Made by a program: the position numbers and the translations under genes. Of a stretch of DNA of 64,000 nt, positions 49,570-60,809 are shown in pieces; the stretch's first letter is position 1, and each line of letters begins with the position of its first letter. Source of the DNA: Brienomyrus brachyistius (taxonomy: Eukaryota; Chordata; Actinopteri; Osteoglossiformes; Mormyridae); NCBI RefSeq assembly GCF_023856365.1, contig NC_064555.1, positions 15,262,254 through 15,326,253 of the forward strand, read 5' to 3'. Below the pieces are notes generated by a model. The model was not told the DNA's origin. It made no database searches and saw only the letters and a list, made by a program, of their open reading frames with translations.

Positions 49570-50206
49570 CCCCTTAGGTGTCATGGTAGAGAAAAATATT
49601 ATTTTGTAATAATTCTCTAAAAGTTAACAATTTCTGTGCTCGAATGATTTGTGCTCTTGAGTTAGTATTTTATGCTCTTGAATTGGTAAATCATACATTA
49701 TCAGTAATCTGTGCTCTCAAATTAATAATTTGTGCATTGGAGTTGATTTACGGTAGGCCATTGGGACATTTGAAATGTCATAACGAGAGGCTATTAATTC
49801 AAGAGCACGAATTACAAACTCGGTAGCATGAATTACAAACTCGAGAGTACAAATTACTAACTCGAGAGCACAAATTACAAACTCAAGAGCACAAATTACT
49901 AACGCGATAGCACTAATTATTAATTGGAGAGCATGAAATACTAACTCGAGAGCACAAACTATTAATTCAAGAGCACGCATTACTAATTTGAATGCATAAA
50001 TTACTAACTCGAGAGCACAAACTAATTCAACAGCACGCATTACTAACCTGAATGTATAAATTACTAACTCAAGCGCACAAATTATTCATTCGAGAGCAGG
50101 TATTACTAACTCAAATGCACGAATTACTAACTTGAGAGCATGACATTAATTTGAGACCACAAATTACTACAAGATAATATTTTTCTCTACCATGACACCT
50201 AAGGGG
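49570..50206. mobile_element. 637-bp foldback element with 21-bp arrays
   Basis: The ends are inverted repeats: the left begins CCCCTTAGGTGTCATGGTAG at 49,570 and the right is its exact complement ending at 50,206; identity continues into GAGAAAAATATTA. Inside, about five diverged 21-bp units of TGTGCTCTTGAGTTAG type lie in the left arm (49,635-49,745), and about seventeen units of the opposite orientation (GAGCACAAATTACTAAC) in the right arm (49,800-50,160). A short palindrome GACATTTGAAATGTC sits between the arms near 49,770. The inverted similarity extends weakly outside (TATGGAG / ATCCATA), so the true ends may lie up to about 20 bases further out. No transposase is present. Confidence 0.8.
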
Positions 50207-53200
50207 ATCCATACAGTTCCATTATGGAGAGAGATATTTTGAGTGATGGGTTTGCCCATTAGCTCATAGAAACCCATTGAAATCTTCCTGCTAATGTAAG
50301 TGTTAGTGTACGTTTAAGTGTAAGTGTTAGTGTTAGTAAGTTGGGAGTGATACAACTCTCTCTGACCTTAATAGGGTTATGCCCTCTTAAAGGGGACGGC
50401 ATGTGCTCTTATAATTTAAGTATTTAGTATTTATGTCAAGAGAAAGCAGAGGCTTGGAAGTGAGAGCAGGGCCCATTGACTTAGCAACAAAAATAGCAGG
50501 ATGTTAGAGCGTGTAAAAGGGAGAGACTCACACAGCAGCTGATTCCTTCCCAGCATAACAACCTGAAGTCTGCCTTCAGGTAAGGTGACTTGGCAGCATG
50601 TCCGCTTAAAATGAGGAATTTCAAAATGAAATGGCTGCAAGTAGGCTTACAAGAGAATGAGCCAGCGGAAAATCAGCTGGAAATATACCTTTTAACTGAA
50701 ACATGCACTTCTTATCTTCGAGATACATGCACGTCACGAAATGCGCAAACTTAGTAGAAGTATGAAGTGCAGACAGCCCTCCGCAGGGGTCCCACCGATG
50801 CTGGAAATAACACTACAAAGACCAAAATATCGCTAAATACTTTTGTTCCCTGGGGGCTCCCAGACGCCTTGAGAATGACAGTAAAGTACCCTGATTTTTA
50901 GTTAACCACCTTCCCAACTAGTTTAGGATTCAACCGGTCCTCAAGAACACTTAACTAATGAAATGAATGTATCACTAGTTCAGGGTCATTGCCTGCTATT
51001 CCAGTTGACAAACTTTGCCTCATTATTACTGGAAAATGAGGATCCCTAAAACAAAGAAGACCAAGTTCAAGGTTATATATCACTTAATGATTTTTTTAAA
51101 AAAAAGGATTTTTATTTCATAAAAAGCCCCGTAGACCCACGGGACCATGTATCTATACCACACTCTGATATTTATTGGGAAAAAAGTCGGAGCCACTTCT
51201 GCCCATTACAAGTTTTTCATAAATTTCACATCATTTTCTTGACAAAGCGTGGTAATGCATCTCTATTCTAACAGCTTTTCCTGGTCAGGGTCACATAGAC
51301 ATACAAACTCACCACAAGCAAGTCTGGAATTCAAGAAATGTCACGGGGAAAAAAAAGAGATATTTATCGAGACAAATGGCAATCGAAAAATTGCACCTGC
51401 CTCAGATTCAGATAACAGCCTTTAGGAATGATGGCGACATACGGTGTCTTGGCTTAACTCTGCTGGTAAAGGCACAATATAAAAAGATACTGAATTGAAT
51501 ATACAGTGAAACCTCTAAACATTGCTGTTAACAAGCTGGATAAATGTCCGCCATTTGCCACAGTTCCCTTTCAATTGCTGCAGATGGTTTCATGATGGTT
51601 TAGTTCAACATGCCTACTCAACACGCATGAAAGTGACACAAGAAGAGAAAGATACGACATGCTTTTATCCATTCGGGCAGCGTTTAGTAGATACTGGACT
51701 AGTCGCCCAAGGGTGACACTAAACCCCCGGAGATTCCCTAAGAGCACTAACTGAGCTGCTGCAGCAAAAACATCCAGCTGTATTAATCTCTAATCAGCGT
51801 AAAATTGTTAGCAATGCTGCTATAGGCTGGTATAAATAAATATCTTCAGTGCAACCCAGTGAATATTGTCATTAATATTTCAGGATTCAAAAACTCCGAA
51901 AAGGCTTGCGTCCTCTTTCCCAAATCCCCATGCCACGTGGTTCTATCTCCGTTGTTTCCACCCACCATGATGAGGAAAATCCTTTGCCTTCAGCCACGTC
52001 TCACAACAGGGGGTATAGCATGGCTTGCATTGATCTCTGGGGAATACATTGCCAATTTCGGGGGGCTATCTCTCCATGAACGATAGCTGGCCTGTTGTAG
52101 CTGCTGCAGCTGCATTTCTTAGAGTTTTATTCTCCAGGATATTCCTGTTTACAGCATTTGAAATGCACCTGGATGAGTCCTGCGACAAACAGTTTAATCT
52201 TGTTCGATCACGCCAGCATTCTCTGGTACAGCGGTCAACATGAAAAGCAAACGCGTGCCTGTGGCAGAGTGTCAACGGGAACAGACAAAGTCGAACGCAC
52301 AAAAGCTCCGGAGACGCGGCCGATTGCCTCTTGCCACTCCAAGCTACAACTCCAAGGCACGTAGAGAAGAGAGCCAAGAATCAGCTCCAGCTAGCAAGAT
52401 GAATCGCAGTGAGAACCTTGACGCGGCGCTCTGGGGCAGATCACGACGCGGAAGCTCCGGTCTCACGCCTGCCTGTGAAGAAACCCTCGATTAGATTAGC
52501 GAAGCGACGATGGCTCACTCGGGCCTGGAAACCAGGACGTGTATATTTACACATCGCATCAGCATTAGTGTTAAGGGAAACATCACTATGACGATTGCTG
52601 CGTTAATATATTATCCCCATTTAGATTTTGAGCACCCGCCGCTTCTCTGATGAAAGAGAGACATTCGGGATTAAAGAAAGGAGGGGAAAACAAGTGAGTT
52701 CCTATTTTCCTAATTATTCCTACAGCACTCAAAGGGCCAGTGCTTATAACAAACAGCACTTAACTCGCTGCATCGGGAGGCTTTTAAGAGACCCCCCCCC
52801 CAGCCCCGTGGGGCCTATCAGCGCGAACATTTTCACAGCAGAACATGCTGTCACATTTCCCCGGCCGATTTCTCCCGGTCTCGTTATTACCTAAATGTCG
52901 CGAATAGGCGCTCCATCACCCACCTCTCCTCTCCTCCTCTCCTCATCACCGCGTCGGTAACCTCACCCACTCACCCAGCTCAGCTCTATAAACACGTCGT
53001 GCCACGTGACATCGACCGGGACTCAAACAGTGGCAGTGAGGGGGATCAAGATTTTTGTGTTTTTTTTTTGTCCTTATTTTTTTCTATGGCTGTAGCAAAT
53101 GAAAAGATACAGCAGTTTTGGCTGCTTCCTGGCCAATCAGGAAGGCCCAGGGCAGCTATAAACTATTAAGGAGCACCTGTGTCACCGCGGTCTGCCGTTT

Positions 53201-53629
53201 CCGGGGAGACCTGTGCTCACACACTTGAGGCTCCTTCAGTCTGCAAAACCCTTCTATCTCTGGCCTATCTGGCTGCTTGTCACACACACACACACACCGT
53301 TTCTTTTTTCTCCACATTTTCCATTCATTATCGCTGCTGTCCTGCCACTTTCCAGGGCAGGTAGGAGAGCTCTTCCGCTTAAGGGAGCATGTTTGGGGGA
53401 GGGTGGGGGCAGGGGGAGCCAAGTTAGAGTGACTGGATGTTCAGAGTGCGGCTGCAGCCCCCACTGGATCTTGGGGAGGGCTCTGAGCGACAGGATCCGG
53501 AGGCAGCGCTGGCAGGACCGCTGTGTGGCAGCAGCAGATCCTCAGCCTATGCTTTTCCAAAGGCTGATCGGGACGGACTGGCGTAATGACACGCAGCCTC
53601 TGCTAAGATGCGGAAAACAACTAAACTTA
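50207..53629. other. Intergenic DNA, no gene recognised
   Basis: Mostly unique sequence. 50,285-50,335 holds a short GTTAGT/GTAAGT-type repeat; 52,240-52,500 is CpG-rich with overlapping frames (84 and 68 codons on plus, 103 on minus) lacking domains; an 8-unit CA run is at about 53,280. The 150-codon frame at 53,213-53,665 spans this CA run and runs into the Tc1 end, and is not a gene. Confidence 0.45.
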
Positions 53630-54835
53630 CAGAGGGCGGACAATGAAAGTGAAACACCGCAATAATTTATTAGTATGGTGTAGGGTCTCCTTTTGTGGCC
53701 AATACGGCATCGATTCATCTTGGGAATGACAGATACAAGTCCTGCATGGTGGCCAGGGGGTTTTTCAGCCGTTCCTCTTGAACAGTGGCCAGGTCACTAC
53801 GTGATGCTGGAGGAGGAAAACATTTCTTGATTCGTTCCTCTAAAACACTCCAAAGTGGCTCAATAATATTCAGATCTGGTGGCTGTGCAGGCCATGGGAG
53901 ATGTTCAGCTTCACTTTCATGTTCATCAAACCACTCTGTCACCAGTCTTGCTGTGTGAATTGATGCATTATCTTCTTGAGTCACGAAACCACGTTCAGGG
54001 TGCAATGCTTGAACCACTGGGTGAACATGGTCCTCCAGAATGGTTCGGTAGTCCTTTGCAGTGACACACCCATCTAGAACAAGTAGTGCAAGTAGATGGT
54101 CTAGGAAATACCATGATATTGAAACTTAAACCATCACTGAACCACCCCCATGCTGCACTCTGGGTACGGTTGGAAAACCTCCTTGGGGCGTCTCCACACA
54201 GTAACTCTCCCGGATGTGGGAAAGACAGTGAAGGTGGACTCAACAGGGAGCAATATATGTTTCACAAGATTCGCGTTGCTTGCACCATTGAAACCGACAT
54301 TTGGCGTGGGAGCAGATGGCCAAAGGTTTGGCTAGAGCAGCCTGACCATGAATACTGACCCTGTGCAGCTCCCAACGAGCAGTTTTGGTGGAAACAGAAG
54401 AGTCGAGGTGGGCAGCTGTGGTTTTATGTTTTTTTGGATACAATCTGGGTTAATATCTCTGTCAGACAGCTTCCTTTTGCATCCACAGTTACTCCTGTTG
54501 GATGTGGTTCATGGTTCGTGGTGGTGTGCCGACATTACCCTGGATACCGTGCCTCTCGATGCACCACAAAGACTTGCTGTCCTGCTCACAGATGCGCCAG
54601 TGAGACGCACACCACCAATTTGTCCTCTTTTGGACTCTGAAATGTCTCCCATTATGTTGTATGGATTGTAATATTTTATGCGCAGCTGTGCTACTGCTCT
54701 GCTAATTCGACCTTCACTCTCTGCTCTTATGATGGAATGTGCAGGCAATGAAGACTGGCCACCAAGCAACACGTATATAGGCGTCAAATCTCAAACACAA
54801 TTAGTCACTGTTTCAGTTTCATTGTCCAACCCTTG
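53630..54835 (-). mobile_element. Tc1/mariner element with both ends
   Basis: The left terminus CAGAGGGCGGACAATGAAAG (53,630) and the complement of the right terminus CAAGGGTTGGACAATGAAAC (54,835) are inverted repeats. A TA dinucleotide lies immediately outside each end (53,628-53,629 and 54,836-54,837), the target duplication of this superfamily. At 1206 bp the element has the size of a full-length Tc1-type transposon. It encodes a broken transposase on the minus strand. Confidence 0.9.
53715..54787 (-). pseudogene. Tc1-like transposase, broken
   Basis: Transposases of this family cut and rejoin DNA at the element's own ends with a DDE catalytic triad; a helix-turn-helix N-terminus binds the ends. 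Visible parts on the minus strand, in order: an N-terminal helix-turn-helix region (GGVRLTGASVSRTASLCGAS, within 54,509-54,787), a second domain (HKTTAAHLDSSVSTKTARWE, about 54,380-54,430), a WRRPKEVF segment near 54,180, and a C-terminal segment with DNASIHTA (Asp codon 53,970-53,972) and PPDLNIIEPLW (Glu codon 53,859-53,861). There are 36 residues between these two catalytic positions, against 34 in classical Tc1. The parts fall in different frames, showing several frameshifts. The usual SDES first-Asp motif reads PVES here (codon 54,242-54,244), so that Asp appears replaced by Val. The copy should be inactive. Confidence 0.9.
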
Positions 54836-55194
54836 TACATCAACTGAGCCCAGATGGGAGACCATCCATCATTAAATCCCCCATATACTGCTTAAAAAAA
54901 TAATAATAATTTAATCATGCTGCCCCGTTGCAATTTTCACTTAAAAACTCACAGCTTAAAATGCGATGATCCGACCGTCTGTCTGCTTTTATGTGTGTCT
55001 AAGTCATTCTTTCAGAGAAAAACCAACCAGCCATAAGGGATCAAAATCGTGACGAAGACAGAGGAGTTGTTATGGCATAGAAAAGGATAATCCTTGCGAC
55101 GTATGTAATCGAGCAATAACGTGGCATAATTGAATCTACAAAGTGACTGCGCCTGTTGCCATTTATGCATTTATCTGTGATTGAATATTTTGAG

Positions 55195-55565
55195 GGGCAC
55201 TGTCTTGAGTTAGCACTGTTGCCTCACACCTCTGGGACCCGGGTTTGAGTCTCTGCCTGGGTCACATGTGTGTGGAGTTTGCATGTTCTCCTCATGTCAT
55301 CGTGGGGTTTTCTCGGGGTACTCCGGTTTCCCCCCACAGTCCAAAAACATGCTGAGGCTGATTGGAGTTGCTAAATTGCCCGTAGGTGTGCGTGTGTGAG
55401 TGAATGGTGTGTGAGTGTGCCCTGCAATGGGCTGGCCCCCCATCCTGGGTTGTTCCCTGCCTCATGCCCATTGCTTCCGGGATAGGCTCCGAACCCCCCG
55501 CGACCCAGTAGGATAAGCGGTTTGGAAAATGGATGGATGGATGGATGGATGGATGGATGGATGGA
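55195..55565 (+). mobile_element. tRNA-derived SINE, full length, young
   Basis: A 371-bp copy with a tRNA-like head (A-box region 'gagttagcactgttgcctca', B box GGGTTTGAGTCTCTGCC near 55,240), a unique body and a 3' tail of about nine GGAT units (55,530-55,565). It is flanked by a perfect 13-bp target duplication TGAATATTTTGAG (55,182-55,194 and 55,566-55,578), the hallmark of LINE-driven retroposition. The intact duplication suggests a recent insertion. It is the best reference copy for the family in the window. Confidence 0.95.
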
Positions 55566-55578
55566 TGAATATTTTGAG

Positions 55579-56492
55579 TAGATGTGGCAGACATAGTGCT
55601 TGAATTAACGCTGTCTCGCAGAGGGCACGATGTTCAGCGAGCACTGGCACGACACAAGCGTTGACCAGGATGACCTGTAGCCTGTTAGCATTTCACCTGC
55701 TTGGAAACTTCAGACTGCTGTTAGATAGTACCTCCGTGGGCCGCTATTTAATAAAGGATTTTCCGACATGAATGGATGGATGTGATTTTTGGCCGGATTT
55801 GGGTTATTTGTGTTACTTGTAGTTTTATCTCACTTACATTAAAGTCACAGCAGAATATGTAGTTTCTGCACCGGTTTCTGTTTTTCACACCTTTCTGCAC
55901 CAAGGCTCAGGCTGTGTCCACTTGACTTGTTTATTTGCATTTGTCTTGTTATTTTCATGGCTCTCATTTTAAGGCTCTGTACCATTTCAGCATATTTTTC
56001 TGCATCTGGAGACATTATGCAACCACTTCTGTAAGTGGGTTTAATTTTGCATGCGACTGTGCCTTAAGTTCACCCGCATTCCGTGTGCGTTCACTAAGTG
56101 AGCTTTCGCTCCTGTAAAACTACGGATTTTTGCCTGGGGTAAAATTTAATTCCCAGTGACGAAATAACCAGAGGAACAGGGATAGCAGTAACCTCATTTA
56201 ATTGGCTCCACTTGATTAAAAAAAAAGAACATGTTCAGTAGTTGAATTACTTGAATGAAAGAACAATATATTAATATGGAATCTGACTTTAGACAGTCAT
56301 ATGAGACGCATAAATGTTCCTAATGAGACCTGAATGAGGGAAGGTTATTGAGAAATAAATGAAACCAGAGCAGTTGCTGGTGTCTCTGTCATCATACACT
56401 CTGTTCCGATGACTGCGATCAAGAAATGCTCTGTTGACCAACCACAAGGTTACCCCATCTGACAACCACATTTCACATGGTTCTCCAAACCC
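55579..56492. other. Intergenic DNA, no gene recognised
   Basis: Unique-looking sequence with short frames only. Confidence 0.5.
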
Positions 56493-57174
56493 AATTTTTC
56501 TCAACCCAGTCCCCTGAAACCTCCAAACAGTGCATATTTTTGTTTCCTCCCAGCTCCCAGCACAGTTCTACTGTGAATTTTCATTTTACAGGATGGTTTG
56601 GGAAAACCCATTAATTTTCATGAAAGACGCACTACCTGATTGGTCGGAGAAAATGCTCCCACCGGCATGTGCTACCTGATTGGCTGGTGAACATGCTCCC
56701 ATTGCTATGTGCCACCTGATTGGCTGGTGTATGTGCTCCCATCGGCATGTGCTACATGTATCCATGAATTAAAGTATGGAAACGCCATTATTCAAAAAGG
56801 AATCCATCTGCTATAAGATGCTTATCCAAAGTGTGACTGTAAGTTTTAAGCTTTTGAAGCCAGTCACAGTGAAATATGTTTTCCTTAACATAGGGTAGCA
56901 GTATTTTGACTTATGGATTCCAGCAGTTAGCGATTAGCATGGTTTCTTAAGCATTCTGTCTAAGGCATTCACTGGCCAGTCAGGTACTGTAGCGCTTCTC
57001 TCATTCGCATTAATGAGTTTTCCCAAACCACCCTGTAAAACAGAAATTTGCAGCTATACAGTACCAGCATTCTTGGTTGCTTGATTGTTTGATTCAGGTG
57101 TGCTGGAAATTAGGAGGGAGCAAAAACATGGCCTGTCTGGCGGTCCCCTAGGACTGGGCCGAGAAACGCAGTCC
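56493..57174. mobile_element. MITE-like element split by a nested insertion
   Basis: The left part 'tttctcaacccagtcccctg' to 'cagctcccagcacagttcta' (about 56,497-56,570) and the right part 'ggagggagcaaaaacatggc' to 'gccgagaaacgcagtcc' (57,054-57,174) are the two halves of the same family as 33,725 and 12,218, with inverted ends. They are separated by the element at 56,571-57,053. Confidence 0.65.
56571..57053. mobile_element. 483-bp inverted-repeat element, nested
   Basis: Terminal inverted repeats of about 50 bases: the left end CTGTGAATTTTCATTTTACA and the complement of the right end CTGCAAATTTCTGTTTTACA continue into a shared GGTTTGGGAAAAC. The element interrupts a MITE-like element. The triplet CTA flanks both sides (56,568-56,570 and 57,054-57,056), a possible 3-bp target duplication. 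Inside are three 40-bp direct repeats with ACCTGATTGG and TGCTCCCA landmarks (56,632-56,755). No coding capacity. Confidence 0.8.
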
Positions 57175-57360
57175 TAACCATTTTAGTCAATGAGTGGTGC
57201 TTTATACAGAAAATAAACAGCTTGTAATATTTGGCGAGCCATCTGTGAGCTACCTCGCTGGATGCGGTAAACCCAGGAAACAGGAGCGCTGGGCCGCCTT
57301 TAATTTGATTCTTGTCAGGCTGCTTGGCATTTGTGTATTTTATTGCATTAAGATTGTCAC

Positions 57361-57438
57361 TTTTCATCAGGAGATATTTGGATGTCGTACCATAGGATTA
57401 ATGCTATAGCAGCTAAAAATTTCAGATGCATAAACCCT
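57361..57438 (+). repeat. 78-bp direct repeat, copy A
   Basis: Matches 60,810-60,887 with four mismatches in 78 bases. No target duplication is visible around this copy. Confidence 0.9.
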
Positions 57439-58250
57439 GTGACCTTCACCTTCACCTTCTATAACCACCAAGCTGTTGAGGTTCCTGACCGTGATGAAAA
57501 AACAAATTCAGCCTGGTGTGGCCTCATTTAGTGTCAGTTTTAATTGGCAAACGTGCTGGAGAAAAGACACTTGTGGATTCACCTGGATAGCTGATAATCA
57601 GCCCTCGTGTGAACTCGGGCGTTATCTCACTTAACACCTGAATCTTGCCGATGGTGCTTTATTGAGCTGGCAACCTGAATTAAAAATGCCTTTAATCAGG
57701 ATGAGATATGGTGGGGGCATCAGTCTATGCATTAACACTTGGGGGGGGGGTTGTCAGAATTATGCATTTTGGAGTCAAAGAAATGTCAAAAGGATCTTGG
57801 GTTTAACTCCTTAGACTTGATTTTCCCATGAGCCTTTGCAGACCACCTTATTCATGCTTACAAAATCACACAAATGTACATTAACTCGCGTTACTGTTGC
57901 CCAGCAAAGGCCCTTCTTAGGAGCTCTTTTTGAATCACAAACACCCTCACAGTCACCAAAATAAAGCATGCTACACTCATCCAACTACGAAGGTGAAGTT
58001 CCAGAAATCCTCCAGAAGGAGGGTGGACAGAATAATGGAAAATGCCACATGAAAAGGGCCTTTAAGTTTGAAGGAGCAATTACAAAAGGCAGCTGCAAAG
58101 GGGAGTCATTTATGGCTGAATGCCAATTAGCAGTGTCAGCTGAAAAGAAGAAGCTTGACAATCTACACTTTGATATACGAGCTTTCAAAGCAACGCAAGT
58201 TCCAAAGAGGGGAAAAAAGGTTGATGCCTGAATTGCAGGTGCATCACAGA
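57439..58250. other. Sequence of unclear origin
   Basis: Contains an 87-codon plus frame at 57,968-58,231 with basic, lysine-rich composition that lies upstream of a Tc1-like transposase fragment. It may be part of that element, but I recognise no transposase motif in it. A 10-base G run is at about 57,742. Confidence 0.3.
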
Positions 58251-58359
58251 AATGGCGAAATTATTTATAGTATCCTGAAAATCATGAATGTATATGCCAA
58301 ACATGGACAAAGTGCATTGGCAAGGAGGAAAAGAGGCTACGGATTGAAACTCACCAACA

Positions 58360-58660
58360 GGAATGGATGAACACTTAACAAGACAGCTTCTCAGTACAGT
58401 ACAGCCTGAAAAATTACTGCAGAACTGAATCAGCACGTCTGTGACCCAGGCTCCACTAAAGCTGTACGGTGTGAGCTTCGCAAACCTGGGATCGGTGTCA
58501 GGGCTGCTGCTCAGGAATTGCTTGTGTCCAAGCATAGGCTAGTGTGAGGAGCAGAAGACCTAGATGCCTTAGCATTGGGAAAAAAAAGTCAGATGGTCAG
58601 ATGAGTCACCTTTTGTCCTACAGCCGGGGTGGATGGGACTCATTAGGTCCAATGATTGTC
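58360..58660 (+). pseudogene. Tc1-like transposase fragment
   Basis: The plus strand from 58,419 reads AELNQHVCDPGSTKAVRCEL, then RKPGIGVRAAAQELLVSKHR, which is the second DNA-binding domain of Tc1-type transposases (compare the STKT-VR-EL pattern of the family). After a shift in frame it reads EQKT*MP*HWEKKVRWSDES: the SDES first catalytic Asp is preserved, but two TAG stops (58,561-58,563 and 58,570-58,572) stand where the family often has Trp. The rest of the catalytic domain is missing; the sequence passes into a second, opposed Tc1-like relic. Confidence 0.8.
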
Positions 58661-58734
58661 TGCACGGTCATATAAACACCAAGGTCCGAGTTGCCATTTT
58701 ACATGACCAGCTGAAATCGTTTTCCTTATGATGT

Positions 58735-59712
58735 TCTCGTATTCCAAGATAATAATGCTTCCCCAAACTGATCCCACAAAATTGGAAACATTGTCCAAAT
58801 TCTCTCGGTATGCAGAAGCATTAAGAGTTCCCTTCACTGGAAGTAAGGGGCCCAATCCCTGAAAACCAACCCCATACCATTATCCCTCTTCCACCAAACT
58901 TTACAGTTGGCACAATGCAGTCAGGCAGGTAACGTTTCCTGGCATCCACCAAACCCAGACTCATCCATCAGACTGCCAGGGAGAGAAGCGTGGTTCATCA
59001 CTCCGCAGAGCACGTTTCCACTGCTCCAGAGTCCAGTGGCTGCATGCTTTACATCACACCATCTGACACTTGGCATTGCACTCGGTGGTGTAGCTACTCA
59101 GCTGTGGAAGCCCATTCCATGAAGATCCCCTTGCACAGATTTTGTGCTGTGCTTAATACCAGAGGAAGTTTGGAATTCTGCAGTTATTGATTCAACAGAG
59201 CTTTAGCAACTTTTATGTACTGTATGCCTCAGCACTCGGTGAGCCTACTTTGTTACTTTACATGGTCTGAACATAATAACATAACAACATTAGAAATGTA
59301 CAAACGAGAGGAGGCCATTTGGCCCATCAAGCTCGTTTGGGGAGAACTTAAATAGTATCTCAGAGTTGTTAAATTCTTATCCAGCTCTGATTTAAAGGAA
59401 CCCAGGGTTTTAGCTTGCGCTACACTAACAGGAAGACTATTCCATACTCTAAAGAAGTCTGCCACTTCATGACTGAGTTTCTGTTGTTCATGAACGCTTC
59501 CACTTTGCAATAATACCACTTATTGGTGACCATGGAATATATAGAGGGGAAGAAATTTCACAAATGTTCTTATTGCATTCTGTCACAAATGTCTGTAAAC
59601 CTGACTGCAAGGTTAAGTGTTTGATTTTATACACCTGGGGCAATGGCTCAGAATGAGACACCTGAATTCAGTGATTAAGAGGTGTGTCCCAATGCTTTCG
59701 CCCATATATTAC
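58735..59712 (-). pseudogene. Second Tc1-like element relic, 3'-truncated
   Basis: Minus-strand remnant of a different Tc1-like lineage. 59,470-59,712 matches the 5' part of the element and 58,735-59,264 the central transposase. Near 59,000 it reads SHWTLEQWKRALRSDEPRF, the region of the first catalytic Asp, followed by a stop in SDG*VWVW. The second Asp and the Glu region were not found, so the 3' part is lost at about 58,735. A LINE fragment is inserted at 59,270-59,456. Confidence 0.8.
59270..59456 (-). mobile_element. LINE 3' end inserted in Tc1 relic
   Basis: The minus strand reads VWNSLPVSVAQAKTLGSFKS, the typical last residues of a non-LTR retrotransposon reverse-transcriptase protein (CR1/L2/Rex1-like group), followed by a short 3' region with 'gatgggccaaatggcctcct' and a tail of ATGTT/GTTAT repeats. 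It is flanked by GTCTG on both sides (59,265-59,269 and 59,457-59,461), a likely target duplication, at a point where the Tc1 sequence resumes. A severely 5'-truncated insertion. Confidence 0.8.
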
Positions 59713-60809
59713 AGCTCATCCAATGGACTATTAGCTAGGACCCAAAACTTCCTTTTACTGGCCAGCAGGAGCGCTAGTGTGCATGGATACCCTGGCCCAG
59801 CACATTATAGGGGCCCTTGAATACCTAAAATATCAATAATACAGTCAGGGAAAGATTGTTAAATACGTAATTTAAGTACAAAACTTTTGTGGGCATTTTT
59901 TCACCGTAGAGGACAAGAATATGTGTCATTTTATTTTTTATATTGCAGTTTTCTGTATATCCCTAATAATTGGGTATTAGCGTAATTGTGCATACATCGT
60001 TATATTTGCTGGAAAGAGCCGCACGGCCTGCATTGCTCTGTGTCCAGTGGAGTGTGTCATATTTAGAAAAATGTAACACTTCATAACCACGCAGGCCAGT
60101 GGGCTGAATGAATGATTTTAACCATTCAGTTATGTGTAGTTGATTGGGTCATTTTTCTGTTTGGAATGAACCCCATCCCCCTCCAACCCCACCCCCAACC
60201 ACGCTGAGCCGTGATTATTTCTACATTTTCAGCATTTTCTGCAGGAGGGTTCAGATCGATTTGCTATGAATGTGTGTGAAACACTGAATAACCGCAGAAA
60301 TGACCCGTCGACTTACACAGCCTGCATGTAACACAGCTCACTTATGAAACACTTCACATTTTAATACACCTTCATAGCATTTTTAAGTGTATGAATAATT
60401 AATTTTCATTATTCATGTGTCATATTGCTAATTCTAAATGTAGCAGCCTCACTTCCTTTTTCCAAAATGTGAAGGTTTGCTTTAGGGAAGATGGTGGACC
60501 ATTTTATAACTAAGAAAAGAAAATACCAACCAGCGTCTCGATTGCAGACTAATCATTTAAATGGGTCAATGAGCAGGTCGAAAAGAGTACGGTGGCTCTT
60601 CAGTGTTGGAATTTTAACTGCAGACTGATCAGTACAATGAATAGGAACTGATTTAAATAATGTGAAACTATGGCAACAAGGATGCAGTTACTTTGGATGC
60701 GTTGGTGAGGCACCTGTATGACCACCCAGTGTATAAATACAGACTAATGCTATTTATACAGATTTGTCACGGTGATTCCTGCTTCTTTATTTAGTAACAG
60801 TTCAACCCC
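59713..60809. other. Intergenic DNA, no gene recognised
   Basis: Unique AT-rich sequence. 60,340-60,440 has TAAT/ATTA-rich regulatory-like texture. No open frame of note. Confidence 0.5.

Noticed and set aside
50285..50335. GTTAGT-type run as an interstitial telomere
   Set aside because: The units are GTTAGT and GTAAGT rather than TTAGGG, and the run is only about 50 bases.
53213..53665. 150-codon plus-strand frame
   Set aside because: It starts in unique sequence, passes through a CA microsatellite and ends inside the terminal repeat of the Tc1 element, with no domain.
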